Origin: Achromobacter ruhlandii
Lineage (GTDB): Bacteria > Pseudomonadota > Gammaproteobacteria > Burkholderiales > Burkholderiaceae_B
DNA length: 64,000 nt
Direction of reading: 5' to 3'
Assembly: GCF_902859695.1 (NCBI RefSeq)
Contig: NZ_CADIJL010000014.1
Location: forward strand, 1-64,000
Position 1 is the stretch's first letter. Each line of letters opens with the position of its first letter. The notes under the pieces were generated by a model. The model was given only the letters and a program-made list of their open reading frames with translations. It was not told where the DNA came from and ran no database searches. A program made the position numbers and the translations under genes. Shown here in pieces: positions 47,401 through 56,470 of the stretch.

Positions 47401-50400
47401 CGCGTCGGCGCAAGGTGCGCTGACCATGAATGCCGAACAGGACCTGACGTTGGGCGCGAACGGCAGCGCCTTGGCGAGCGGCCCATTGAAGGCGCAGGCC
47501 GGCGGGGCGTTGGCCAGCGCGGGAATGCTGTCATCGCTAGCCGACCTGGCATTGGAGGCAAGCAGGAACCTGACCTTGCAGGGCCAGAGTCTCGCCACCG
47601 GCGACATGCGCCTGAATGCGGGTGGCAGGCTCGTCAGTGCCTCCAGCGCGCAGACGCAGGCCAACGGCGCGTTGAGCGTGAACGCCGATTCGGCGATGCT
47701 GGCCGGCCAGGTTGTCGCTGGGGGCGTGACCAATCTGCGCACGAACGGCGAACTGCTCCTGGACGGTAGCTTGCTGGCACCCGGGAACACACTCACGCTG
47801 GCCAGCGGCGGCGATCTGAAACTGGCCGCATCCAGCGCCATGAAGGCGGGCGGACGGCTGACCGCGCGAGCTGGCGGCGCGTTGCTTGCCGACGGCGCGA
47901 TACAGGGCGACAGCGATATTCACCTGTCCGCCACGTCGGACGCGGTGCTGAACGGCAACACGGCCGCCAACGGCCTGTTGAACGTCATGGCAGGCAAGGG
48001 CCTGGGCGACCTGCGGGTCGGGCAAGACGCGCACCTGCGGGCGGCCACCACGTTGGACATGCGCGCAGGCCGCGACCTGACCGTCGCGGGGACGCTGGCT
48101 TCGACCGCGGATCTGACGCTGGCCGCTGCGCGCGACATACGCGTGGATGGCGTGGCGGCCAGCGACGCGGGTTTGACCTTGACCGGGCGCGACATCACGG
48201 TGGGCGACCCGGGCCTGATCCAGGCGGCCGCCACCATGGCTGGCGTGGCCGACCGCTCGATGACGATCGCGGGCCGCGCGGTGGCGGGCCGTACGCAATC
48301 GCTGGGCGCGGGCGAGCGCCTGTCGATCGCGGGCACGGTCGCGGCCTTGCAGGGCGATCTGTCTCTGGCTGCCACGCGCGGCGATGCCATCTTCGGCGCG
48401 GCATCGCGTCAACAGGCGGGCGGCTCGCTCATGTTGACGGCGGGCGGCGCATTGCAGATGTCGGGCAGCAGCAGCGCCGGCCAGGATTTGTTCTTGCGCG
48501 CCGGCACTGATGCCCAGCTCGATGGCGTGATCGCCACGCGGCAAGGCACGCTCGCGGCCACCGCCGCCCGCGACCTGCGGATAGCGGCGGGCGGCCGCCT
48601 GCAAGCAGGCGCCGGACTGGCCCTGGCGGCTGGCGACATCCTGACGCATGCGGGTGTCGCCGTTGCGGGCGCACAGGCAGACCTGAGCGCCAATACCGCA
48701 TTGAGCAATACCGGCTCGGTGCTCGCCGCCGGTGATCTGCGCGTTCGCGTTCCGGGTCTGCTGCACAACGCCGGCCGCCTGGTGGCCGGTGTCGACGCCG
48801 ATGGCGGATTGCGCCTGCCAGGCGGCCTCCAGGTCGACGCGGGCACGATCCAGCATCCTGGCGTCAGCCTGGCCGGCAAGGACATGACGTTGTCCGCCAA
48901 TGGGTTGCAGCTTGACGGCGGCGCGCTGTCGGCGATGGGCCAGATGACGCTGGCCGTCACGGGCGACATCGACACAGCCGGGGCCCTCCTGCACGCCGGG
49001 GCGTTGGATCTGTCGGCGGTTCACCTGCGCAACCCGGGTGGCGCGCTCACCGCCACGGGCGCGGCCCGCATCCGCCTGGGCGCGGGCCTGGACAACACCA
49101 ACGGCAAGCTGATCGCCGCCGGCCATGCGCGCGTGGACGCAGCCAGCATCGACAACCGCGACGGAACGCTCGCCGGCGGCGATCTGACCATCGTCACCCC
49201 GGGCGCGGTCGACAACCGCAGTGGCCTGATCCAGGCGGACGGCACGCTAGCGCTGTCGGCCGCAAGCCTGGACAACCGCGCAGCCACCGCGCCGGCCGTG
49301 CCGGTTCGTGGCTTGCTGGGCCGAGTGGTCGCCGTCGAGGCTGACGGCATCAACAATCAGGGCGGCGCGATCAACGCCATCGAAGGCCTGTCGCTCAAGG
49401 CCCGTGACATTGACAACACCGCGGGCCGGATCGTCTCGCAAGGCGATGCCAGCATCGAGACCGACGTCCTGCAAAACGGCCGAGGCGAGCTGGCGGCGGG
49501 CCGGAACCTGGCGCTCGGCATCAAGGCCTCGCGGACCCTGGGCGCGCTGCGCGCGGGCGGCGATCTGTTGCTGGATTACGCCGGCTCGCTGAACCTGGAT
49601 AGCGATATCACCGCGGGCCGTGACCTGACACTGAAGCTGGGCGGCGCGCTTGATAACCGGGCGCGCGTCAGTGCCGGGCGCGACCTCGGCATCCGCGCCG
49701 AGTCGTTCGTGAACCATGAGACGGGCGAATGGATTGCCGGCCGTGGCAACACGATTGATGTCGCCAACGGGCTGGTCAATGAAGGCCTGATCGATGGCAA
49801 GACCACCCGCATTGCGGCCGGCTTTGTGGATAACCGGGGCCGCATTTACGGCGACCAGGTATCGATCGGCGCCGGCACACTGATCAACACGGTTGGAACC
49901 AAGGGCGCGGCGGTGATCGCCTCGCGAGCGGACATGGATCTGGGCGCTGGCTCGCTCGTCAACGAGCAGGGCGCCCTGATTTACTCGGCGGCGGACCTGC
50001 GAGTGGGCGGCGCGCTGGACGCGGTAGGTACCGCCACGGGCCAGGCCGCGCGGGTGCGCAACAGCGCGGCGACGATCGAGGCGGCAGGTCAGGCCAGCAT
50101 CGCCGCGTCGCTGATCGAGAACTTGAATCCCAGCTATGCGAGCCGGACTGAACAGGTTTCGTCCGAGCCGAAATTCTATTTCCGGCAGGTCAATCAGGAC
50201 CGGCAGGAGTTCGGGCCGTTGATGGACGGCAGCGAGTTCTTCTGGGTGTGCCATGAGTACCGGGGAATCTGCTCGCAGAATCCCGCGCAGGGCGTGGGCA
50301 AGCAGAACTGGCTGCTGCTATTGCCACCCAGCGAGAAGTACCCGGCCGCGCGCTATGGGCCGCCCTTCGACTATGGCGTGCCGAACTGGTATGGAGACTG

Positions 50401-53400
50401 GGGCCTGGATCCGACGGCGACCACCTGGCCGATCGCGCCCTCGTACACCCCGGCGGAGCCGGGCTGCGCGGGCATGGCCGACGACGACTGCGATATCCCG
50501 CAAGACCTCTTCGCCTACGCCCCGGATGCACGGATCTGGTCGGTCTTCGGGGTCACCCCGCCCGACGGTCCGATGCCGCAATGGGATGAAACCGAACCGG
50601 CGGCATGCCGTAACGGCAAATCATCGGTTTGCGAAGCCTATGCCGCGCGCCGCGGCGCGTATGAGCAAGCCTACGCCGACTACAAGGCGCGGCACCTCGA
50701 ACTCGACACACGCATCAAGGCCTTCAACCGCGACGTGAACGACCGCTGGCAACACGCGTTCATGTACTACCGCGTCAATGAGACGGTTGTCGAGACCCGG
50801 ACGGTGTCGTCCGATCCCGGGCAGATCCTGTCTGGCGCCGCGATGACCTTGACCGGGGCGGTCACCAACGACAAGAGCCGCATCGCCGCCGGCGGCGCGC
50901 TGTCCGTGGTCGGACCCGCCATCGACAACATCGGCGCCAGCGGCACGCACACCGTGACGCGCGAAGGCGTCATGACCTTGAGCTTCGAGAAGCAGCGGCA
51001 CGCGCGCAAATCCACGCGCTGGGAAAGCAGTAGCCCCTACGCCAGCACCTTGGCGGCCGAAGCGATTGACCTGCCGGTCGCCACCGCGACGGGCGGCGCC
51101 GCCCTGACGCTGTCGGGCGGCGCGCCGGCCGCGACCCCCATAGGCGCGCCGGAGCCGGTGCGGGTCTTCAGTGTCGACCTGCCGGGCGGCAAGGCCATCC
51201 GCACCGTTGCCCGTCCGGCCGGTATTCCCGACAACCAGCTCTTCGTGGTCAACAGGCAGCCGCAGGCGCCCTACCTGGTGGCGACCGACCCGCGCTTTAC
51301 TGCCGGCCACGCCCACGTCTCCAGCGACTACCTGCTCGATCTGCTGCGGCAGCCCGGCACGCTGCCTGAGGCCTCGGCCGGCGAGAACGCGGGCGGTGGC
51401 GATCGCCGCGCCGGCGATCCCGTCCTGGTATCGCCACCCGCGCGCCAGAACGGCGATATGGCAGGCGCGGGGGACGCCGTGACGGTGGCACATCTGGGCG
51501 GCTGGGACGACCTGATCCCGCCGGGCGCCAAGTTCCTCACGCCGGCGGGCCAGCCCCGGCGCCTGGGCGACGGATTCCATGAGCAAAAGGTGGTATCCGA
51601 CCAGATTCTCGCCACCAGCGGCCAGCGCTTCCTGGAGAACTACAGCAATCAGGATGCGCAGTACAAGGCCTTGCTCGCGGCCGGCGCCCGCTTCGCGCAG
51701 GCGCACGGCATCAAGCTGGGCGCCAGGCTGACCGAAGCCCAGCAGCAGTTGCTGCTCACCGATCTGGTATGGCTGGTGGAACAGCCCGTGACCCTGGCCG
51801 ATGGCAGCGTCCAGTCGGTGCTGGTGCCGCAGGTGTATCTCCTGGTCCGGAAGGACGACCTGAAGGGGGACGGCACGTTGATCGCCGGGCGCGACGTCGA
51901 CATTGCCGCCGAGGGCGATTTCGTCAACAGTGGCGCCGTCGCGGGGCGTCAAGCCACCGTGATCCGCGCCGGCAACATCGTCAACCGGGCCGGCGGCACT
52001 CTCCAGGCGGGCGGCACCATCGACCTGATCGCGCGCCAAGACATGACCAATCTGGCATCGCTGATCAAAGGCGACAAGATTGGCGTGAGCGCCGGACGCG
52101 ACATTGCGCTTACCTCGACCTCGGCGTCCGAACGCGCCAGCAATACCTGGGGCACCTATCTCACGGGCAAGGCGCGGATCGACGCGGGCAGCCTGGACGT
52201 GCGGGCGGGGCGCGACCTGCGCCTGACCACGGCGCAAATCGCCGCCCGGGACGACGCGCGCCTGCAAGCCGGCCGCGACGTCAACATGGCCACCCTGACC
52301 GAGCGCAAGGGCGAACGCCTCGAGCGTGACCCGCGCAACCGCTACGAACTGAGCACAGGCCGCGAGATCGGCGCGGCGCTTGCCGCCGGCGGCAGCCTGG
52401 CCCTGGTGGCGGGCCGGGACATCAACGCGCGCGCGGCCGATGTCACCGCGGGCAAGCATCTGGCGGTGCAAGCCGGGCGCGACATCAACGCGACGGCCGG
52501 CGTGCGGACGCAGCACTCCTACATCGAGTCCTACAGCAAGCAGCACGGCTTCCTGTCCAGCCGTTCCAATCACATGGTCAACGCCATCACGACCGAGCGG
52601 GCGCAGGCCACGACCTTCACGGGCGACACGGCAACGCTGACGGCCGGCCGTGACGTAGCGGTCAGCGGCTCGAACCTGGGCGCGCAGCATGACCTGGCGG
52701 TGTCGGGCGCGCGGGATGTGAAGATCACCGCCGGCGCCAACACCATGGACATCCGCCACTACGAGCAGGACAAGCAGTCCGGCTTGGGCGCGATGGGCGG
52801 GTTGAGCTACGGCACGCGCAGGCAAACCGACTCGCTCGATGGCAAGAACGTGTTCCATACCGCGAGCATGGTGGGCAGCGTTGAGGGCGACACGCTGATT
52901 CGCGCGAACCGCGCGCTGAACCTGACGGGCAGCAACATCGTGGCGCGCCAGGGCGATGTGGCGCTGATCGGGCGCGGCGTCAATATCGCCGCGGCGATCG
53001 ACACCACGCGCGACAAGGAATACCACGAGGTCAAGCAGTCCGGCGTCAGCATCAACGCCAGGACACCCGTGATCGATGCGATGCAGACGGCGGGAAAAAT
53101 GCACCAGGCCGCCGGCAAGACCGACAACAAGGTCATGCAGGGCCTGGCGCTGGCGACCACGGGTATGGCCGCGCTCAATGCCTACGACTCGGTGATGGCG
53201 GATCCCAAGAGCGCCGGCGGCGCAAGCCTGAGCATCGACCTGGGCGCCAGCAAGAGCCAGAGCGCCACGGACCGCGCGTCTGCATCGACGGCCGGATCGA
53301 CCGTGGCCGCCGGCAGGGATATCACGCTCCTGGCCCGGGGCGCTGGGGCCGCTTCGGACATTGCGGTCGCGGGATCGCGCTTGTCGGCGGGCGGCAATGC

Positions 53401-56047
53401 CTTGCTTGAGGCCGAGGGAAGCATCCTGCTGCGGGCCGCGCAAAACACATACGAGCAGCGCACAAAGAACAAGAGTTCCAGCGCAAGCGTGGGTATCGGC
53501 GTGTCGGCCGATAGCGAGAACGGGGCTGGCGTCATGGTCAGCATCGGCGTCAGCGGCGCTCGCGGCCATGCCGATGGCCGGGATGCGAGTTGGGCCTACA
53601 GCAACGTGAGCGCTGGCGATGTGCTTGCGCTGCACTCCGGCGGCGACACCTCCTTGATCGGCGCGGCGGCACAGGCCGACCGGATCATGGCGTTGGTAGG
53701 CGGTGGCTTGCGCATCGAGACCTTGCAGGATGTCAGCACGTACGCCTCCAAGCAGCAGAGCGCCGGTGCCCAAGCCAAGATCTGCGTTTATGGCTACTGC
53801 AAGAGTTCCGTATCCGGCAACGTGGCGCAAGGCCGGATGGACAGCAACTTCAAGTCCGCCAGCGAACAGGCGGGACTGAAGGCCGGTGACGGCGGATTCC
53901 AGTTGGATGTCGCGCGAAACACGACATTGATCGGCGGGCTGATATCCAGCAGCGAGCGCGCGGCGCTCGATGGCCGAAACGCGCTCACTACCGGCACGCT
54001 GGTCGTTCAGGACGTCAAGAACACGGCGCGATACAAGGCCGACCAGATTGCGCTCAGCGGGGGCTATAGCTGGGGCGGCGATGGCGGGGGCGCACCCAAG
54101 AAAGACGACGCAGGCAAAGCGGACGTAGGCGCGAACACCCACGGCCAGGCGGCGGGCGGCGCCGACAAGGCGCGAGACCCGGCCGACAAGAGCGGCGCGT
54201 CGGCAGGCCTGCCTGTCGTCGTGGGCGCGTCCGGCAATGCCAGCTCGACCACGCGCAGCGCGATCAGCGGCGGCAATGTCGTGATTCGCGATGAGGCCGC
54301 GCAGCAGGATCTGACGGGGATGACGGCGGTACAGACGATCGCTGCGCTGAATCGCGACACGTCGTCGGATACGTTGAATGCGCTCAAGCCGATCTTCGAC
54401 AAGAAGAAGATCGAGGCGGGGTTCGAGATTGCGTCGGAGGCTCAGAAGCAGGTCGGGCAGTTCCTGGAAACGCGGGCCAGGGAAGCCAAAGCGCTGGAAG
54501 ATGCGCTGAAGAACGAACCTGAAGGACCGCGTCGAGATCAATTAAAGCAAGCTTTTGAGGATGCGAAGACGTGGGGGCCGGGTGGCGAGAGCCGTCGCTG
54601 GCTGACTGCGATCTTGGGAGCTGTGAGCGGCAATGTGACCGGCGCGGCCGGTGACGCGATCCAGGCGACCGCAGTCAATTATCTGCAAGGGTTGGCGGCA
54701 TCCGAGGTGAAGCAAATCGTCTCGGCGGTGGGCGACGGCCCCATGGCGGAGACGGCTCGCGCCGCCATGCACGCGATTGTGGGTTGCGCGGGCGCGGCAG
54801 GCAAAGGCAGCGATTGCGGCGCGGGCGCGCTGGGCGCGGGTTCCGGTGCGGTGCTGAATGCGCTGTTGGCGGGCGATGCCTCGAAGATGACCCCGGAAGA
54901 GAAGGAAGTTCGTCGCAACCTGATCGGCTCGCTGGTGGCGGGGATTGCGGAAACGTCAGGCGTCTCGGGCGCGGAGGCAGTCTTCGCGGCGATCAATGAA
55001 ACGGAAAACAACTATCTCAAGCCGGATGAGTTGAAGTTGTACCTTGCGGCGCGGCAGGTATTGAAGGATTGCGCCGGGGATGTTTGCGTGCAAGCCCGCA
55101 AGGAAGTGGATCGGCTCAATGCCATCAGTGTGAACCGCAACAACGGGGCGGAACGCGCTTGCATTGAGAACCCGCAGGCATGCGCGGCGGTGGCGCAAGT
55201 GCTGCGCGCCGATATCACAGCCCTGGAGACACAGGCCAACAGCCTGGACCGCACGGAAGCAGCCACGGCCGCCAACAATCTGCTGCAGGCGCGCACGCAG
55301 TACTACACGAACCTGGAATTGCGGGCGCTTGCCGCCGAGCAGGCGCGCGAGCGCGAGGGCCAGGGATCATGGCTGAATACGCTGTCCAAGGAAGATCTGT
55401 CTGCGAGTGGCTATCTGACGGCGCAGGAGGTGCAGGATCTGGAAGCGATGCGAAGCCAGGGACTGAAGGTGGGGGTTCTGGCGGTATTGCCGGCGGTGGC
55501 CGATGGCGTGATGAAGGGGATCGGATCGGTTGGGGGGCGGCGGGTGCAATTGGCGCCTGAGAAGGCGAAATCTCCAAACTTGAATGGTGCAAAAGATGAA
55601 GGCGCAGGCTTTAGTGGTGGTAAGCCGACTGTTCCAGGTGATCCGTATAACCCAAGCACTGTTTCTGAGCGGTCCGGATTAAACAGAAATAATTATGGGC
55701 GGGAAAATTCTACTGATGAATTTCCTGCCGGTCTTCCCAATTACGCAAACCACTCCACTGCAAAGAATTATCAGTCTAGGGTGCCGCGAGACTTGAATGA
55801 GCAGATTTTGTGGAACAGAGTTAAAGAGAATCCCTCTGCTGGTCGAGACACCAAGCTGGCTGGTGACAAAGATTTTCCACGAGCTGAGGGGTGGAAAAAA
55901 ATGGAAGTGAGCCACAGATTGCCTAGCGGAGAGAACATAACCATTCATTATCAGTACAATTCCGCGACGGGAAAAGCATACGATATGAAAATTACTACCC
56001 CTCAACCATTGCCTCCCGCACTCCAGCCCGGGAAAACCTTAGAGTAA
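44408..56047 (+). CDS. cdiA: CdiA-like filamentous hemagglutinin exoprotein with C-terminal toxin
   Basis: A ~3,879-residue TpsA protein. Residues ~1-25 form a signal peptide (SLIVWSVVFTQVWSPVLAQ); ~25-260 the TPS/hemagglutination domain with ANPAGITCNGCGFLN; ~280-1850 FHA-1 repeats of the AGRDL type; ~1900-2310 a Cys-, Tyr- and Pro-rich non-repeat block; ~2490-3215 FHA-2 repeats; ~3390-3535 a pretoxin region ending in a VENN-like TENN (Glu3533-Asn3535); ~3536-3720 a putative entry domain with two Cys pairs; ~3720-3879 an AT-rich toxin tail. This is the order of contact-dependent inhibition effectors. The frame is open from TTG 44351; the ATGs at 44408/44411 are the likeliest starts. It begins 67 bp after the TpsB stop. 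Confidence 0.9.
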   Translation: MMSKLRSLIVWSVVFTQVWSPVLAQTLPISVDRSVPGAKPFVSVSHGVPVVNIAPPSAGGVSNNRYTQFNVGPSGVVLNNSGGASQTQLAGQVSGNLMLGNRHAGTILNQVTAPNPSQLLGTLEVAGNRANIIVANPAGITCNGCGFLNADRATLTTGKPRVGPDGGIGFDVAGGRLAVEGQGLNGMNLSQVDLLARTLEINAGIWANRLNVTAGASRVDYGSDAISAQAGDGPAPIVALDTAALGGMYANSIRLIGTEAGVGVNIGGNLAALTGDLQVNAAGDVRIAPRATVQAAGDLRMRSGGELAVQGAAQATGAAALVATRNVTIPGAVGAGSSLSIEAGGDAAVGAQGSLRTQGALRVAAGRDLSLSGGLLTSGQDARAQSGRNLTVAAQAAMPGGATESGAGADAEAGAQPGKPFGPATPSEPPGGVSTVDGVVSAQDGVTLQAGRDLVLPQQVLVSGTLLTEADGRVALAAGTQLQSAGNVTIRASQDIALGGAVLTDAALSLISGGDLVQGAAGRLQGKQVQASAGRDLALGGAWVSAADAQARATRDMRLDGKLSAGGSLDLDAGRHLRVGADGQADASGQARMHAAGDLSLAGLAQSNAGLTLSSGRDLQVDGGALADGGSVSMTAGQALTLGAASRVQGGDLIARAGSDVDARGEMGAQGDIGLLSGRDLRLSGKSAASGNLGLQARRDLFADANGLWEANCGATIEAGHDAAWAGTLRANRGIALDAARRLSVDGLVTTAEGGLLSAAGDALSIGVTGRLISRDRLGVTAGADLVIDGELSSLDELSVQAARDARAGGKLHATTSLRMAAGGDLALLRGASVRSDGEVALHADQDLALAGMAAADGGMVLNGARDLTMAGEAFAFGGRLRLEVSQNARLEAGSRLQGLGVDARAGGDLSQDGQLVSFADINLAAGHDLSAGGGIVADGKLDLSAQGDARIGEAGRLQSAGLATLRADGEVAVAGELRGDGGTAVNAGGTLNVQGLIASAQGALTMNAEQDLTLGANGSALASGPLKAQAGGALASAGMLSSLADLALEASRNLTLQGQSLATGDMRLNAGGRLVSASSAQTQANGALSVNADSAMLAGQVVAGGVTNLRTNGELLLDGSLLAPGNTLTLASGGDLKLAASSAMKAGGRLTARAGGALLADGAIQGDSDIHLSATSDAVLNGNTAANGLLNVMAGKGLGDLRVGQDAHLRAATTLDMRAGRDLTVAGTLASTADLTLAAARDIRVDGVAASDAGLTLTGRDITVGDPGLIQAAATMAGVADRSMTIAGRAVAGRTQSLGAGERLSIAGTVAALQGDLSLAATRGDAIFGAASRQQAGGSLMLTAGGALQMSGSSSAGQDLFLRAGTDAQLDGVIATRQGTLAATAARDLRIAAGGRLQAGAGLALAAGDILTHAGVAVAGAQADLSANTALSNTGSVLAAGDLRVRVPGLLHNAGRLVAGVDADGGLRLPGGLQVDAGTIQHPGVSLAGKDMTLSANGLQLDGGALSAMGQMTLAVTGDIDTAGALLHAGALDLSAVHLRNPGGALTATGAARIRLGAGLDNTNGKLIAAGHARVDAASIDNRDGTLAGGDLTIVTPGAVDNRSGLIQADGTLALSAASLDNRAATAPAVPVRGLLGRVVAVEADGINNQGGAINAIEGLSLKARDIDNTAGRIVSQGDASIETDVLQNGRGELAAGRNLALGIKASRTLGALRAGGDLLLDYAGSLNLDSDITAGRDLTLKLGGALDNRARVSAGRDLGIRAESFVNHETGEWIAGRGNTIDVANGLVNEGLIDGKTTRIAAGFVDNRGRIYGDQVSIGAGTLINTVGTKGAAVIASRADMDLGAGSLVNEQGALIYSAADLRVGGALDAVGTATGQAARVRNSAATIEAAGQASIAASLIENLNPSYASRTEQVSSEPKFYFRQVNQDRQEFGPLMDGSEFFWVCHEYRGICSQNPAQGVGKQNWLLLLPPSEKYPAARYGPPFDYGVPNWYGDWGLDPTATTWPIAPSYTPAEPGCAGMADDDCDIPQDLFAYAPDARIWSVFGVTPPDGPMPQWDETEPAACRNGKSSVCEAYAARRGAYEQAYADYKARHLELDTRIKAFNRDVNDRWQHAFMYYRVNETVVETRTVSSDPGQILSGAAMTLTGAVTNDKSRIAAGGALSVVGPAIDNIGASGTHTVTREGVMTLSFEKQRHARKSTRWESSSPYASTLAAEAIDLPVATATGGAALTLSGGAPAATPIGAPEPVRVFSVDLPGGKAIRTVARPAGIPDNQLFVVNRQPQAPYLVATDPRFTAGHAHVSSDYLLDLLRQPGTLPEASAGENAGGGDRRAGDPVLVSPPARQNGDMAGAGDAVTVAHLGGWDDLIPPGAKFLTPAGQPRRLGDGFHEQKVVSDQILATSGQRFLENYSNQDAQYKALLAAGARFAQAHGIKLGARLTEAQQQLLLTDLVWLVEQPVTLADGSVQSVLVPQVYLLVRKDDLKGDGTLIAGRDVDIAAEGDFVNSGAVAGRQATVIRAGNIVNRAGGTLQAGGTIDLIARQDMTNLASLIKGDKIGVSAGRDIALTSTSASERASNTWGTYLTGKARIDAGSLDVRAGRDLRLTTAQIAARDDARLQAGRDVNMATLTERKGERLERDPRNRYELSTGREIGAALAAGGSLALVAGRDINARAADVTAGKHLAVQAGRDINATAGVRTQHSYIESYSKQHGFLSSRSNHMVNAITTERAQATTFTGDTATLTAGRDVAVSGSNLGAQHDLAVSGARDVKITAGANTMDIRHYEQDKQSGLGAMGGLSYGTRRQTDSLDGKNVFHTASMVGSVEGDTLIRANRALNLTGSNIVARQGDVALIGRGVNIAAAIDTTRDKEYHEVKQSGVSINARTPVIDAMQTAGKMHQAAGKTDNKVMQGLALATTGMAALNAYDSVMADPKSAGGASLSIDLGASKSQSATDRASASTAGSTVAAGRDITLLARGAGAASDIAVAGSRLSAGGNALLEAEGSILLRAAQNTYEQRTKNKSSSASVGIGVSADSENGAGVMVSIGVSGARGHADGRDASWAYSNVSAGDVLALHSGGDTSLIGAAAQADRIMALVGGGLRIETLQDVSTYASKQQSAGAQAKICVYGYCKSSVSGNVAQGRMDSNFKSASEQAGLKAGDGGFQLDVARNTTLIGGLISSSERAALDGRNALTTGTLVVQDVKNTARYKADQIALSGGYSWGGDGGGAPKKDDAGKADVGANTHGQAAGGADKARDPADKSGASAGLPVVVGASGNASSTTRSAISGGNVVIRDEAAQQDLTGMTAVQTIAALNRDTSSDTLNALKPIFDKKKIEAGFEIASEAQKQVGQFLETRAREAKALEDALKNEPEGPRRDQLKQAFEDAKTWGPGGESRRWLTAILGAVSGNVTGAAGDAIQATAVNYLQGLAASEVKQIVSAVGDGPMAETARAAMHAIVGCAGAAGKGSDCGAGALGAGSGAVLNALLAGDASKMTPEEKEVRRNLIGSLVAGIAETSGVSGAEAVFAAINETENNYLKPDELKLYLAARQVLKDCAGDVCVQARKEVDRLNAISVNRNNGAERACIENPQACAAVAQVLRADITALETQANSLDRTEAATAANNLLQARTQYYTNLELRALAAEQAREREGQGSWLNTLSKEDLSASGYLTAQEVQDLEAMRSQGLKVGVLAVLPAVADGVMKGIGSVGGRRVQLAPEKAKSPNLNGAKDEGAGFSGGKPTVPGDPYNPSTVSERSGLNRNNYGRENSTDEFPAGLPNYANHSTAKNYQSRVPRDLNEQILWNRVKENPSAGRDTKLAGDKDFPRAEGWKKMEVSHRLPSGENITIHYQYNSATGKAYDMKITTPQPLPPALQPGKTLE
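50110..51370 (+). other. Non-repeat Cys/Tyr/Pro-rich block between FHA-1 and FHA-2 (putative receptor-binding region)
   Basis: Within the cdiA-like gene the AGRDL repeats stop and ~420 residues of unrelated sequence intervene, including several Cys (FWVCHEYRGIC, EPGCAGMADDDCDIP, ACRNGKSSVC) and many Tyr, Trp and Pro. In characterised CdiA proteins the receptor-binding and YP domains occupy this position. The role is inferred from position and composition only. Confidence 0.5.
55566..56047 (+). other. Variable AT-rich C-terminal toxin region of the CdiA-like protein
   Basis: From about residue 3720 codon use turns abruptly AT-rich (AAA, AAT, GGT, TCT), unlike the preceding 11 kb. The ~160 residues include NYANHSTAKNYQSRVPRDL, MEVSHRLPSGENITIHYQ and YNSATGKAYDMKITTP. 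I recognise no named nuclease or pore-forming motif; His residues in the last two blocks are candidate catalytic residues. Immediately followed by a small AT-rich gene, as expected for toxin plus immunity. Confidence 0.7.
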
Positions 56048-56053
56048 TGCGAA

Positions 56054-56347
56054 ATGATTATTAAAGAGCTAGGACGCGAAGAGCCGGTGCAGGTATATGG
56101 AGTGTATTGGATTAATAGTGAAAGATTTTATTGGGTCATTCCCTATGAGGGTTACGGTGGTTTGATGGCACTCGGTGATAAGGATGTCAAGATCGTTGAC
56201 TCTTCCTTATCAAGTGATCTTATCCTCTGCAAAGATGGGGACGGGTCGGACATGATTTTGCACTGGGCTGCGGAAGGCTTGATCGATGATTTGGCTGAGC
56301 GTGATCCAATAGCGATGGCCGAGTTTTTAAGGCGCTTAAAGAGTTGA
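56054..56347 (+). CDS. cdiI: Probable cognate CDI immunity protein
   Basis: A 97-residue acidic protein (opening MIIKELGREEPVQVYGVYWI, then YEGYGGLM and HWAAEGLIDDLAERDP) starting 6 bp after the cdiA-like stop codon. Its AT-rich composition matches the toxin tail. Size, position and composition are those of CdiI proteins, which bind and neutralise the toxin in the cytoplasm of sibling cells. I do not recognise its family. Confidence 0.72.
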   Translation: MIIKELGREEPVQVYGVYWINSERFYWVIPYEGYGGLMALGDKDVKIVDSSLSSDLILCKDGDGSDMILHWAAEGLIDDLAERDPIAMAEFLRRLKS

Positions 56348-56470
56348 TAGTTGGTAGCGAGCGACTTCCGGGGTTATCGGAGGTCGGTAGAGTCGTATGC
56401 CGGTGCAGATAGCCAACTGAAGCGGACGTGAGGGGATTGTTACCGCAGGTCAAAAATAGAGGTCCCCGCG
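56348..56470 (+). other. Short spacer between immunity genes, possible degenerate orphan module
   Basis: 123 bp between two immunity-type genes. One frame reads DFRGYRRSVESYAGADSQLKRT then stops at about 56431, which could be the tail of a lost orphan toxin, but it is too short to claim. No terminator is seen. Confidence 0.2.

Noticed and set aside
45000-49600. Regular repeats that could suggest a CRISPR or tandem-repeat array
   Set aside because: The repeats are degenerate at DNA level and in frame, encoding AGRDL-type FHA beta-helix repeats; there are no identical direct repeats with unique spacers and no cas genes.
50621-54541. Very long minus-strand open frame (about 1,300 codons) inside the cdiA-like gene
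   Set aside because: It is the shadow of a GC-rich, repeat-containing plus-strand gene; its translation is rich in Arg, Ala, His and Gln with no domain, and the plus-strand frame shows clear TPS/FHA features.
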